Shown: positions 51,314 to 59,480 of the stretch, piece by piece | How positions within the stretch are numbered: position 1 is the first letter of the stretch | How the letters are laid out: every line of letters begins with the position of its first letter | Source of the DNA: an uncultured Clostridia bacterium | GTDB lineage: Bacteria > Bacillota > Clostridia > Oscillospirales > Acutalibacteraceae | DNA length: 64,000 nt | Direction of reading: 5' to 3' | NCBI GenBank assembly: GCA_946407065.1 | Contig: CAMJMQ010000017.1 | Span: 1-64,000, forward strand | Notes under the pieces: generated by a model | The model's database searches: none | What the model saw: the letters and a program-made list of their open reading frames with translations, nothing else | What the model was told of the DNA's origin: nothing | Position numbers and translations under genes: made by a program

Positions 51314-52405
51314 ATGAAGAAAAAAAGAGTGAAATATGTTGATATGGTAAAAGGACTGGCGATCGTGGGGATTGCCGTCTATCACATCATCGCTCCCGGC
51401 GTGCTCAAAAGCATTCTATCGGGAATGTCATGTGTTTTGTTTTTTGCTTTTTTCCTTTTCTCCGGCTATTTTTATCAACCCGGAAAAACAAGCATCAAGA
51501 ACGGAATCGCCGCCCGTGCGAAATCACTTCTTGTTCCCTTTTTTACCTATTCCGTTTCATTCTGGTTCGTCGGAAGCGCCGTCCTGATCCTCAAGGGGAA
51601 AGAGACGGTCATGGACGCGCTGTGCTGTATCAGAAACTTTTTTGCGGGTTCTATCTGGAACAGAGTCATACAGGACTTTTTTGGCTGGGAGTATCATTCC
51701 CTCGGAAAGAATTATCCCTTCCTTGCCGATTTCTGGTTCCTTCCCGCTATGTTTATCGCAAGCATACTGTTTATCCTTTTGGTCGAGAAGCTCAGCAAAT
51801 CCCTGATCCCTCAGATCGTAACGGTGGCGGCTTTACTGACCGTAACAGGAGTGCTGAGAGCCTTTGGGATCAGCCTTCCTTATAATCTTCAAATGATTCC
51901 TTACTGGACGGCGATCATCCTTCTCGGGCAGATCGCACGAAATGTGAATATCTTTGACAAATTGTCGGGCGCCGCCGCATGGGTGACGGGAATCGTGAGC
52001 GCTGTCGTACCGATCGGAATAGCGGCTTACTTTACACTCGGCGCGAAAATGTTCCGCGGTGAGTTTGATAAACCGGAGCCTGTCATGATGATAGTGGTAT
52101 TTTTGCTTGGCTGTATCGGTACCTATGGCGTTACTTTGGTCTGCAAGCAGATCGAAGACAGTGGTGTGAAGGTCGATAAACCGGCGTATCTCGGCTCCCA
52201 TTCCATCTACCTGTATATGTACCATGTGTTTATTGCCTGGATCATCTGTATGATCACGGGCTTCTCGATGAGATATGATCCGGAAAATGTCACCGGCGAG
52301 CAGCTTGCGATCAGCATTGTTTTGGCGATAGTCAGTATCGCTCTTTCGATCCTGATCAGCGTTTGCGCCGACAAGATCAAAAGCAAAAGGGCTGTCAAAG
52401 GCTGA
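51314..52405 (+). CDS. Acyltransferase-3 family membrane protein
   Basis: 363 aa from the ATG at 51314 after AAAGGGAGG. About ten membrane helices. N-terminal motif YVDMVKGLAIVGIAVYHII (the family's RxxDxxRGxAxxxVxxxH region with D10 and H22) and FFAFFLFSGYFYQP match acyltransferase family 3, which O-acylates surface sugars or related compounds. WHMYMYHVFIAW-like C-terminal helix (SIYLYMYHVFIAWII) fits. Substrate unknown. Single gene between the SRP RNA and repeats. Confidence 0.85.
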   Translation: MKKKRVKYVDMVKGLAIVGIAVYHIIAPGVLKSILSGMSCVLFFAFFLFSGYFYQPGKTSIKNGIAARAKSLLVPFFTYSVSFWFVGSAVLILKGKETVMDALCCIRNFFAGSIWNRVIQDFFGWEYHSLGKNYPFLADFWFLPAMFIASILFILLVEKLSKSLIPQIVTVAALLTVTGVLRAFGISLPYNLQMIPYWTAIILLGQIARNVNIFDKLSGAAAWVTGIVSAVVPIGIAAYFTLGAKMFRGEFDKPEPVMMIVVFLLGCIGTYGVTLVCKQIEDSGVKVDKPAYLGSHSIYLYMYHVFIAWIICMITGFSMRYDPENVTGEQLAISIVLAIVSIALSILISVCADKIKSKRAVKG

Positions 52406-52439
52406 TTAATCTAACCACAACCCGCATTTCGATCCATTA

Positions 52440-52735
52440 TCAATTTGTTATCCCGAACAGCCAAAGGCTCCCTTTCCTAAGGTACCCCCGTTGGGGGAAT
52501 GTCCGAAGGACAAGGGGAGATTCCCCTGTTAGGGGAAATGTCCGCAGAGCGGACAAAAGGGTCGGCTGTCTTCGCAGAAGAAGCCGTTTCCGGCGAGGAA
52601 GCTGTCACGAAGTGACTGAGGGTTGACATGTATTGATCGACAGACGGAAGAAACGATCTTGTGTCGAAGGCGCACCTCACTCAGTACCACCGAACTTTAT
52701 GCGCTATGCGTGCTTTATTTGCAGCGCAAACTTTA
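52440..52735. repeat. Intergenic palindromic repeat block upstream of dnaX
   Basis: CCCCGTTGGGGGAATGTCCG, GAAGGACAAGGGGAG, ATTCCCCTGTTAGGGGAAAT, GTCCGCAGAGCGGAC, then GAAGCTGTCACGAAGTGACTGAGGG. It shares the middle units with the 8265-8400 and 8637-8770 copies. No gene. Confidence 0.75.
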
Positions 52736-52755
52736 TTCCATAAAGGAGGGATATG

Positions 52756-54582
52756 ATGGCATATCAGGTTTTATATCGCAAATACCGCCCCAAGTCCTTT
52801 GACGACGTTTACGGACAGGACCATGTGACGCAGACTTTGCGTAATGAGCTGCGCCTCGGTCGCGTCCATCACGCCTATCTGTTCACCGGCTCACGCGGTA
52901 CGGGCAAGACCACCTGCGCCAAGATCCTCTCCAAGGCGGTCAACTGCCTCGATCTGCACGACGGCGATCCCTGCGGTGTTTGCGCCAACTGCGTCGGCAT
53001 CGACAGCGGTGAGATTCTCGATGTGGTCGAGATGGACGCCGCCTCCAACCGCGGTATCGACGATATCCGCGCCATCATCGACGAGGTCGCCTTTGCGCCT
53101 GCACGCGCCAAATACCGCGTCTACATCATCGACGAGGTGCACATGCTCTCGCGCGATGCGTGGAACGCGTTGTTGAAAACGCTGGAGGAACCGCCCGCTC
53201 ATGTCGTGTTCATCCTCGCGACCACCGAGGTCAACAAGATCCCCGAGACCATCCTCTCGCGCTGTCAGCGCTTTGATTTTCACCGCATCAGCCCCACCGA
53301 TATCTCCGCGCGGCTGCATGAGATCGCCGACAGGGAGAATATCAGTCTGACCGACGAAGCGGCGCTGTTGATCGCCGTGATCGCCGACGGCGCGATGCGT
53401 GACGCGATCTCGCTTTTAGACCGCTGTATCGGCATTTCGTCGGACGTCACCGCCGAGGTTGTTCGTGCGGCGGCAGGCTTAGCGGCTCAGGGACAGCTCT
53501 TTGAGATTGCCAACTGTACCATCAACAAAAACGTCAAACGGGCGCTCGAGATCATCGACGCCTTGTATAAGGACAGCAAGGATATGGCTTCACTCTGCGA
53601 AGAATTGCAGAGCCATTTTCGCTCGCTGATGCTGATAAAAACGGTCAGCAAGCCGCGTGAGCTGGTCGTGATGAGCGACCGCGAGTTCGACGCGGCAGTC
53701 GCCGAGGCGGCGTATCTCTCACTGCCCGATATCCTCTACGACATGGATGTGCTGGCACGGGCACGCTCCGCCATGCGCGACAGTGTATCGCCGCGCACGG
53801 AGCTGGAGATGGCGCTCGTCAAGCTCTGCGCTCCCGAACTGGATCAGACGGACGAGGCACTTTTTGCGCGCGTCACCGCACTGGAAAAGGCGGTCAAGCT
53901 CCTGCAAAACGCACCCGCGACACCCGCAGGTGTTGTGGCGCCGATTCCTCAGGCGGCGCCTGTTACTGCTGTACAAATGACTGCTACTGTGCAGACAAAT
54001 CCCGAGCCGGTACAACCGACTCCCGAACCGATCACTGAATCCGAATCGGATCAGTCAAAGACAGATAGGGAAGAGGCTCCCGCACCTCAGCCGGAGGAAG
54101 CAAAACAGCCTGATCCCGCACCCGAGCAAAAGCCTGTTGAGCCTGCAAAACCTGTTCAACCCGCTCCGCCTGCATCGGATCCCAAACCCGAACAGCAAGC
54201 ACCCGCTCAGCCTACCCAGCCGCAGCGGCAGAAGGTCGACATGGAGGCGCTGTATTATAACGCGAAGCCCTTTGAGATGTGGCAGGATGTCGTATCGAAC
54301 CTGCGGCATTATTCGCGTGCGATAGCCGCCGCGTTTGAGGACACCAACGCCTATGTCAGCGGCGATTACCTCTTGATCGAGACCAATCATGAGATTGCCT
54401 TTGAGCTCCTCAAAAAATCCGCCCAGCGTGAAGAGATCCGCAAGGCGGTGCAGGAGATCACCGGCAAGGTCTATAAGCTCGGGCCGTATAAGCTCCCTGA
54501 GAAAAAGGTGAGCAAGGACGACGTGCTCGACAGCTTCATCAACCGACTCAAATCCTCCGGCGTCAACGTCACGGAGGAATGA
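52756..54582 (+). CDS. dnaX: DNA polymerase III subunits gamma and tau
   Basis: 608 aa; ATG at 52756 (MAYQVLYRKYRPKSF) after AAAGGAGGGATATG, with an adjacent ATG at 52753. Walker A GSRGTGKTT (about 45-53), zinc site Cys64, Cys73, Cys76 and Cys79 (GDPCGVCANC), Walker B/DEVH IIDEVHMLSRDAWNALL, sensor ILATTEVNKIPETILSRCQRFDF. The AAA+ core is followed by a clamp-loader oligomerisation domain, a long Pro/Glu/Gln-rich linker (about 395-500) and a C-terminal tau-type domain ending NVTEE. It loads the sliding clamp and organises the replisome. Canonical neighbours ebfC and recR follow. Confidence 0.97.
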   Translation: MAYQVLYRKYRPKSFDDVYGQDHVTQTLRNELRLGRVHHAYLFTGSRGTGKTTCAKILSKAVNCLDLHDGDPCGVCANCVGIDSGEILDVVEMDAASNRGIDDIRAIIDEVAFAPARAKYRVYIIDEVHMLSRDAWNALLKTLEEPPAHVVFILATTEVNKIPETILSRCQRFDFHRISPTDISARLHEIADRENISLTDEAALLIAVIADGAMRDAISLLDRCIGISSDVTAEVVRAAAGLAAQGQLFEIANCTINKNVKRALEIIDALYKDSKDMASLCEELQSHFRSLMLIKTVSKPRELVVMSDREFDAAVAEAAYLSLPDILYDMDVLARARSAMRDSVSPRTELEMALVKLCAPELDQTDEALFARVTALEKAVKLLQNAPATPAGVVAPIPQAAPVTAVQMTATVQTNPEPVQPTPEPITESESDQSKTDREEAPAPQPEEAKQPDPAPEQKPVEPAKPVQPAPPASDPKPEQQAPAQPTQPQRQKVDMEALYYNAKPFEMWQDVVSNLRHYSRAIAAAFEDTNAYVSGDYLLIETNHEIAFELLKKSAQREEIRKAVQEITGKVYKLGPYKLPEKKVSKDDVLDSFINRLKSSGVNVTEE

Positions 54583-54589
54583 TTGCCTA

Positions 54590-54775
54590 AGGCTCCCTTT
54601 GGTAAAGGGAGCTGTCGACGAATGTCGACTGAGGGATTGTATGAATTGAGCGTAAGCGACAAACCGAATCATAAGGTTGCCGTGATAATCGGCGATTGAT
54701 GCAATCCCTCCGACCAATTCGATAAATCGAATTGCCCACCTCCCTTTACCAAAGGGAGGCACCTATTACACCGAA
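54590..54775. repeat. Pair of palindromic repeats between dnaX and ebfC
   Basis: GGCTCCCTTTGGTAAAGGGA then AGCTGTCGACGAATGTCGACTGAGGGATTGTA, and on the far side its near-mirror: GCAATCCCTCCGACCAATTC, GATAAATCGAATT, GCCCACCTCCCTTTACCAAAGGGAGGC. The two halves face each other, so the whole forms a large inverted structure. Confidence 0.75.
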
Positions 54776-54787
54776 AGGAAGATCAAT

Positions 54788-55147
54788 ATGAAAGCAAGAT
54801 TACCCCAGGGCTACGGCGGTGGCGGCGCCGGAAATCTCCAGCAGCTCGCGCGTCAGGCGCAGAAGATGCAGGATCAGATGGAAGCGGCTACCGAAGAGCT
54901 GAACGCAAAGGAATACACCGCGTCCTCAGGCGGCGGCATGGTGACCGTCACCATCTCCGGTGAGCTCGAGATCAAGAAGATGGAGATTTCGCCCGACGTC
55001 GTCGATCCCGACGATATCGAAATGCTGCAGGATCTCGTGACCGCCGCGGTCAACGAGGCGATCCGCAACGCCAATACCGATAAGGAAGAGACCATGAACA
55101 GTATCTCCGGCGGTATGAATCTCGGCGGACTGGGCGGCTTGTTCTGA
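54788..55147 (+). CDS. ebfC: YbaB/EbfC nucleoid-associated protein
   Basis: 119 aa. QQLARQAQKMQDQMEAATEE (first helix) and GGGMVTVTISGELEIKKMEI (beta hairpin), SPDVVDPDDIEMLQDLVTAA then VNEAIRNANTDKEE. Gly-rich tails at both ends. Dimeric DNA-binding protein; the dnaX-ebfC-recR order is conserved across bacteria. Stop overlaps the recR start (TGATGG). Confidence 0.95.
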   Translation: MKARLPQGYGGGGAGNLQQLARQAQKMQDQMEAATEELNAKEYTASSGGGMVTVTISGELEIKKMEISPDVVDPDDIEMLQDLVTAAVNEAIRNANTDKEETMNSISGGMNLGGLGGLF

Positions 55148-55746
55148 TGGCATATCATGTAGCGCCGCTGCAACGGCTCGTTGAGCAATTCGAACGCCTG
55201 CCCGGTATCGGTAGCAAGACGGCGCAGCGACTGGCGTACTTTGTGCTGAATATGTCCGACGAGAGAGCGAAGGAGTTCTCCGACGCGATCCAAGAGGCGC
55301 ACAAGACTATCCGCCGCTGTGAGATCTGCTGTAACTTCTCCGATCAGGAGCGCTGTCCGATCTGCCGCAATGACGCGCGTGACAAGAGCGTGATCTGCGT
55401 GGTGGAAACGCCGCGTGACGCGATCGCCATCGAGGGTACGGGCGAGTACAAGGGCACCTATCATGTGCTCCACGGCGTGATCTCTCCGCTGAGCGGTATC
55501 GGTCCCGATCAGCTTTGTATCAAGGAGCTTTTGTCGCGGCTGAATAACGGCGAAGTGAGTGAGGTCATCATGGCGACCAACCCCACCGTTGAGGGTGAGG
55601 CGACTGCCATGTATCTCACAAGGCTTCTAAAACCGCTTGGTGTCAAGATCACGCGCCTTGCCTACGGCATCCCCGTGGGCGGCGATCTGGAATATGCCGA
55701 CGATGTGACCCTCGCCAGAGCGCTTGAGGGCAGGAGTGAGCTGTGA
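55147..55746 (+). CDS. recR: Recombination mediator protein RecR
   Basis: 199 aa, full length. HhH motif LPGIGSKTAQRLAYFVL (about 16-32), C4 zinc finger CEICCNFSDQERCPIC (about 58-73), Toprim domain VICVVETPRDAIAIEGTGEY through VIMATNPTVEGEATAMYLTR. Works with RecO and RecF to load RecA on gapped DNA. Coupled by overlap to both ebfC and smpB. Confidence 0.97.
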   Translation: MAYHVAPLQRLVEQFERLPGIGSKTAQRLAYFVLNMSDERAKEFSDAIQEAHKTIRRCEICCNFSDQERCPICRNDARDKSVICVVETPRDAIAIEGTGEYKGTYHVLHGVISPLSGIGPDQLCIKELLSRLNNGEVSEVIMATNPTVEGEATAMYLTRLLKPLGVKITRLAYGIPVGGDLEYADDVTLARALEGRSEL

Positions 55747-56204
55747 TGGATAATATCAAGATCATCGCCAATAATAAAAAGGCGTATCACGACTATTTTA
55801 TCCTCGAAAAGTACGAGGCGGGCATTGAGCTCGCGGGTACCGAGGTCAAATCCCTGCGACAGGGTCGCTGTAACCTCAAGGACAGCTGGTGCAGTATCGT
55901 CAAAGGTGAGCTCTTCGTCAATGGCATGCACATCAGCCCCTATGAGCACGGCAATATCTGGAGCAAGGATCCCATGCGCGTTAGAAAGCTCCTTATGCAC
56001 AAGCGTGAGATCAACAAGCTCTTCGGCACTTTGCAGCAGCAGGGACTGTCGCTGATCCCTCTCTCGGCGTATTTCAAGGGCAGTGTCGTCAAATTAGAGC
56101 TCGGACTCTGCAAGGGCAAAAAGCTCTATGACAAGCGTGAGGACGCCGCCAGAAAGAGCGCCAAGCGCGACATCGACCGCGCGATGAAGGAGCAGAACAG
56201 GTAA
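55746..56204 (+). CDS. smpB: SsrA-binding protein SmpB
   Basis: 152 aa from the ATG at 55746 overlapping the recR stop (TGATGG). Conserved IIANNKKAYHDYFILEKYEA, GIELAGTEVKSLRQGRCNLK, GMHISPYEHGNIW and the C-terminal basic tail (KRDIDRAMKEQNR) that enters the decoding site. Partner of tmRNA in ribosome rescue, whose gene lies 170 bases downstream. Confidence 0.97.
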   Translation: MDNIKIIANNKKAYHDYFILEKYEAGIELAGTEVKSLRQGRCNLKDSWCSIVKGELFVNGMHISPYEHGNIWSKDPMRVRKLLMHKREINKLFGTLQQQGLSLIPLSAYFKGSVVKLELGLCKGKKLYDKREDAARKSAKRDIDRAMKEQNR

Positions 56205-56372
56205 AACTGAAAGCTGAAAACTGAAGACTGAAAAATGAATAATTGAGGGAAACGCTGACGCGTTTTGGATCAGCAGTAGCTGATTTATTAATCGGGTGAG
56301 GGTGTCCCTCCCTTCATTATTCAGCTTTCAATATTCATTATTCATTGCAACGGATTAATCCGTTGCCTACAT

Positions 56373-56713
56373 GGGGATGTAATGGCTTCGACGGGGACGG
56401 CGAAGCTTGGTAAGCGAGTAGCGGTGAGGCGCCGCTTTAAAAGCCTCAACTTCAAAACAAACGACAACAATAAAGTTGCTTTAGCTGCTTAATGCAGCTC
56501 GTCTGCCCGGGAGTACCGCGCCCCGGGACAAGGCGTCGACAGCGGTTTCTGTGAACAGCCCACGCCTTTAAGCTGTCACACATCAAAGGCTACCGAAGCG
56601 CATAGCCTGTTATTGGGCGCTGCGTCGGGGGAATCCTAAAACAATAACTGCACTCGGAGAAAACCTTGTGGAACTGTTTTCGGACGTGGGTTCGATTCCC
56701 ACCATCTCCACCA
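56373..56713 (+). ncRNA. ssrA: Transfer-messenger RNA (tmRNA)
   Basis: 341 nt with encoded CCA. The 5' end GGGGATGTAATGGCTTCGAC pairs with the 3' CATCTCC; T-arm GTGGGTTCGATTCCCAC. The tag frame reads (T)NDNNKVALAA then TAA at 56490-56492, a normal ALAA-type proteolysis tag. The pseudoknots after the tag include GCCCGGGAGTACCGCGCCCCGGGAC-type pairing. Its 3' end seems to be an integration hot spot: three partial copies of the end lie downstream. Confidence 0.97.
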
Positions 56714-56715
56714 TT

Positions 56716-56760
56716 GATAGAGGCGTGGGGTATCGTCAAGATACCCCACGCCTCTATCAT
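56716..56760. terminator. tmRNA terminator hairpin
   Basis: TGATAGAGGCGTGGGGTATC, loop GTCAA, GATACCCCACGCCTCTATCA: a perfect 20-bp stem directly after the tmRNA. Confidence 0.8.
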
Positions 56761-56773
56761 TAGACCGACCAGT

Positions 56774-56848
56774 GGAGATGGTGGGAATCGAAGGCGACCG
56801 TGCCGAGGTTCGAGCCGCGCGAAGAACCGAAGGTAAAAACAGTCCGGT
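56774..56848 (+). repeat. Direct repeat copy 1, contains inverted tmRNA 3' end
   Basis: 75 bases from GGAGATGGTGGGAATCGAAG to AACAGTCCGGT, identical to 59326-59400. The first 19 bases are the reverse complement of the tmRNA T-arm and 3' acceptor (56692-56710). The inner part GCGAAGAACCGAAGGTAAAA belongs to the structured repeat also at 8885-8985. A further tmRNA-end copy (CACCATCTCCACCAT) is at 56938-56952. Confidence 0.85.
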
Positions 56849-57066
56849 GGACTGTTTTTAGGGAGAGCGTAGGCGCGACTTGTGATAGAAGGTGACGCTC
56901 CGAAGGCGGGGCAGTAGTTACCGACAAATAAAGCGTACACCATCTCCACCATATCAAGACCATACCGTTGATACAATGTCAGTGGTGTTGTTTTTTTGCT
57001 TATCTAAGACATTTTTAGACATATTGCTCCCCAGCATTATGAATAATCGTCCGAAACAGAGGTAAG

Positions 57067-57111
57067 AAAAACCACCCTTTTTGCTTGGTTCAGCATTGAG
57101 GGTGGTTTTGT
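57067..57111 (-). terminator. Terminator downstream of the restriction gene
   Basis: AAAACCACCCT and AGGGTGGTTTT with an internal loop; on the minus strand followed by TTTTTC. It probably ends the leftward GmrSD-like gene. The stretch 57112-57290 shows no convincing gene. Confidence 0.65.
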
Positions 57112-57291
57112 TGATTAACTCCGGTCGTTGAATTATTACTCCGGTCGTTGAGCTCGTACGTCGATAATGGTGAGACCTCTTTTCTTTGCCTTTTGATAAT
57201 CTACATAAAGGAGAGCTATACAGCCAAGGCTTGATTTCTCCTCCATAAGAATTCGGTAAATCTGTCGGCTATCGTGCTCGTGGCAAATCTA

Positions 57292-58977
57292 CTAATTGAT
57301 TCCTTCAGTAGGTATTGTATCATCCTGATCAATTACATCAAGCTTTGGATTGAAAATGATCTTATTTTTTAGTTCTTTTTGAATTCGCTTTATGCGCTTT
57401 TCAAAAAACTTTTCATAATCATCTGACATGATACCAAACTCGTCCTTCTCGTTATAAGAAATGAGATGTGTTTGCATCGTTTCTTCAATATTATTGTTTT
57501 CTTTAGCAAAAGTATTCATATAAATATACGGTGCTTTAGCACGTATTTCATTTTTGTTAAGGTGACTGTCAACAATTGTAATATTAGCGACATGGTTCAC
57601 CTGAGCGCTCGGAATAGATGGATGCGCCTTTTCCATATATTTCTTCGGGAAAAAGTGGTGATAATTCTTACTGTTGCCTTGTGCAAGCCATGCATTATCA
57701 ATAGTAACTTTTAAATCTGTTTTGAACGAACGAGGATTTTTAGATGCTAAAATGCAAAGAACTCCTTTCGCAAAAGCGCTGCTTGTTGAGAATCCTCCAA
57801 TTAGCTTTATGGTATCAAAAGACAAATCTATTCCTTTATCGTAAACAGGTTTTAAATTATTAAGAATTGGCACAATTACGTTGTCGATATCTTGAGAGAC
57901 TTTGCTTACCATTCCCTCGCCAAATCGAGAGCCAATGACACAGCGCCAAAAATAATCCTGCAAATATTCCTGAGCTTCACCTGATGGATTAGTAGGATGA
58001 AATCTGAAATAATAGACAAATGGAACAATAAGCACATCATAAGGAAGTAGTTTCGATACAACAGCACCATATGCATTTTTAATGTAATCAATGGCAGCGT
58101 TAAATGCAACAGACACTTTTGGCCATTCATCGATGAATTTATCCTTATTTAGTGCGAGGATATCCTTACCAGAAATAGTTTTATTTATACACGCACAAAC
58201 AGCTTGAAGCACTGTGGTATCAGGAAGTGTGTCATAACCACTTGCTTTCCATTCTTCTACCTGTTCTTCTCTTTTTGATAGTAGATCAAAGTCGCGCGAC
58301 TCGTCATACATTTTTGCGCACATAATTTCAAAAACAGAAAGAGCCTTACCCGATGTGTTTAAACGTGTAAAAACTTCGGTTGCAACATTGATGGTCGCAT
58401 CTTCAAGATCTATTTTTGAAAACCGATACTGTCCATTTAATAACTTTCTGTAATCGTCTATTTTCTTTATATATGCTCCATATTTTTCGACCAATGGCAG
58501 TATATCAGAAGACACTAGGCTGGACAATGAGATAGAAGAATCCGGATTTAACACTTCTGCGTCCGGTGTCGCATAGACAATCCTATCATCGTCCTCTGCT
58601 GTTAGATCTACAGTTATCGAACTGTAGTCCTCTGTTGTCCCGTTTCCGAGATCAACAGCACATCCTTTAACGCTAACATAGAGGCTGGTAATTCGCTGCT
58701 GTCCGTCAAGAACGTAATAGACATAATCAGAATCGGGAGGATTGGGAATAACAACTGAGCCAATCTCTCTCATACTTTTTAATCGCTCTTTAGTTTTCCA
58801 AATGATAAACGAACCAATTGGGTAGTTATGAAAAATACTATCTAATAAACTGGCGGTTTGCTCTTTTGTCCACACGAATGCTCGCTGAAAGCGAGGGATT
58901 AATAATTCGCTACTTTCGATTTTTGAAATAATATCATTTAATAAAAAATCACCGGGTACAGCTTTCATTGTTATCAC
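57292..58977 (-). CDS. GmrSD-like type IV restriction protein (DUF262-DUF1524)
   Basis: 561 aa, single chain. N-terminal DUF262 (ParB/GmrS-like): IPRFQRAFVWTKEQTASLLD (about 27-46), PIGSFIIW (53-60), VLDGQQRITSLY (89-100) with the DGQQR nucleotide-binding motif. C-terminal DUF1524 (GmrD-like HNH): NYHHFFPKKYME (about 437-448) and NHVANITIVDSHLNKNEI. In GmrSD these domains use NTP to cut glucosylated or otherwise modified phage DNA. AT-rich compared with the smpB region. It lies alone between two 75-bp direct repeats next to the tmRNA, so it looks like cargo of an integrated segment. Confidence 0.88.
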   Translation of the reverse strand: MITMKAVPGDFLLNDIISKIESSELLIPRFQRAFVWTKEQTASLLDSIFHNYPIGSFIIWKTKERLKSMREIGSVVIPNPPDSDYVYYVLDGQQRITSLYVSVKGCAVDLGNGTTEDYSSITVDLTAEDDDRIVYATPDAEVLNPDSSISLSSLVSSDILPLVEKYGAYIKKIDDYRKLLNGQYRFSKIDLEDATINVATEVFTRLNTSGKALSVFEIMCAKMYDESRDFDLLSKREEQVEEWKASGYDTLPDTTVLQAVCACINKTISGKDILALNKDKFIDEWPKVSVAFNAAIDYIKNAYGAVVSKLLPYDVLIVPFVYYFRFHPTNPSGEAQEYLQDYFWRCVIGSRFGEGMVSKVSQDIDNVIVPILNNLKPVYDKGIDLSFDTIKLIGGFSTSSAFAKGVLCILASKNPRSFKTDLKVTIDNAWLAQGNSKNYHHFFPKKYMEKAHPSIPSAQVNHVANITIVDSHLNKNEIRAKAPYIYMNTFAKENNNIEETMQTHLISYNEKDEFGIMSDDYEKFFEKRIKRIQKELKNKIIFNPKLDVIDQDDTIPTEGIN

Positions 58978-59325
58978 TCCTTTAATATTATTATACCATT
59001 ATATTACTATTACACAATAGGAACAACTATATTTTTGTACAAAATATAGTTGTCAGTAAAAGTGAAAGTAAGAGGAATGAAACGATAAGATTTTTCAAAA
59101 TAATCAACGCAACGTAAGCCTTATTCCATGTTTACTTCGATTAGAATTACATATATGATGACGCCCCAAAAGGAAATGTTCGCTTATCAAAAAATGTGTT
59201 CGCTTCGACTTCTTTTTTGTTCGCTTTTTTTGAAAAGCCTAAATTGTATTATTTCTTTAGTCTTAACACATTGATTTTAGGGGGTACCTTTTTGGTACCC
59301 CCTAAAATCTTTATACAAGCAAAGA
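58978..59325. other. AT-rich non-coding region with a perfect hairpin
   Basis: No gene supported. GATTTTAGGGGGTACC, TTTTT, GGTACCCCCTAAAATC (59273-59309) is a perfect 16-bp hairpin just before the second direct repeat. A promoter for the leftward restriction gene should lie near 58985-59040. Confidence 0.45.
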
Positions 59326-59400
59326 GGAGATGGTGGGAATCGAAGGCGACCGTGCCGAGGTTCGAGCCGCGCGAAGAACCGAAGGTAAAAACAGTCCGGT
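59326..59400 (+). repeat. Direct repeat copy 2, contains inverted tmRNA 3' end
   Basis: Same 75 bases as 56774-56848. The structured repeat is cut short here after AACAGTCCGGT, whereas copy 1 continues into the second arm of its hairpin. It lies about 80 bases from the end of the recombinase gene. Confidence 0.85.
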
Positions 59401-59480
59401 CGTACACTATCGATAAGGATGGAGCTATAAGATGGCTCTGTAAGTGATCTTTTATCCCTTGACAGCACAGCTTTTATCGG

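Noticed and set aside
56590-56976. Leftward frame of 128 codons over tmRNA
   Set aside because: It covers the tmRNA gene and its downstream repeats.
57136-57246. 36-codon leftward frame (MEEKSSLGCIALLYVDYQKA...)
   Set aside because: It reads protein-like and extends upstream without a start, so it could be a gene remnant, but I recognise no family and it is too short to support.
59196-59447. 83-codon rightward frame
   Set aside because: It crosses a perfect hairpin and the 75-bp repeat, and has no ribosome site.
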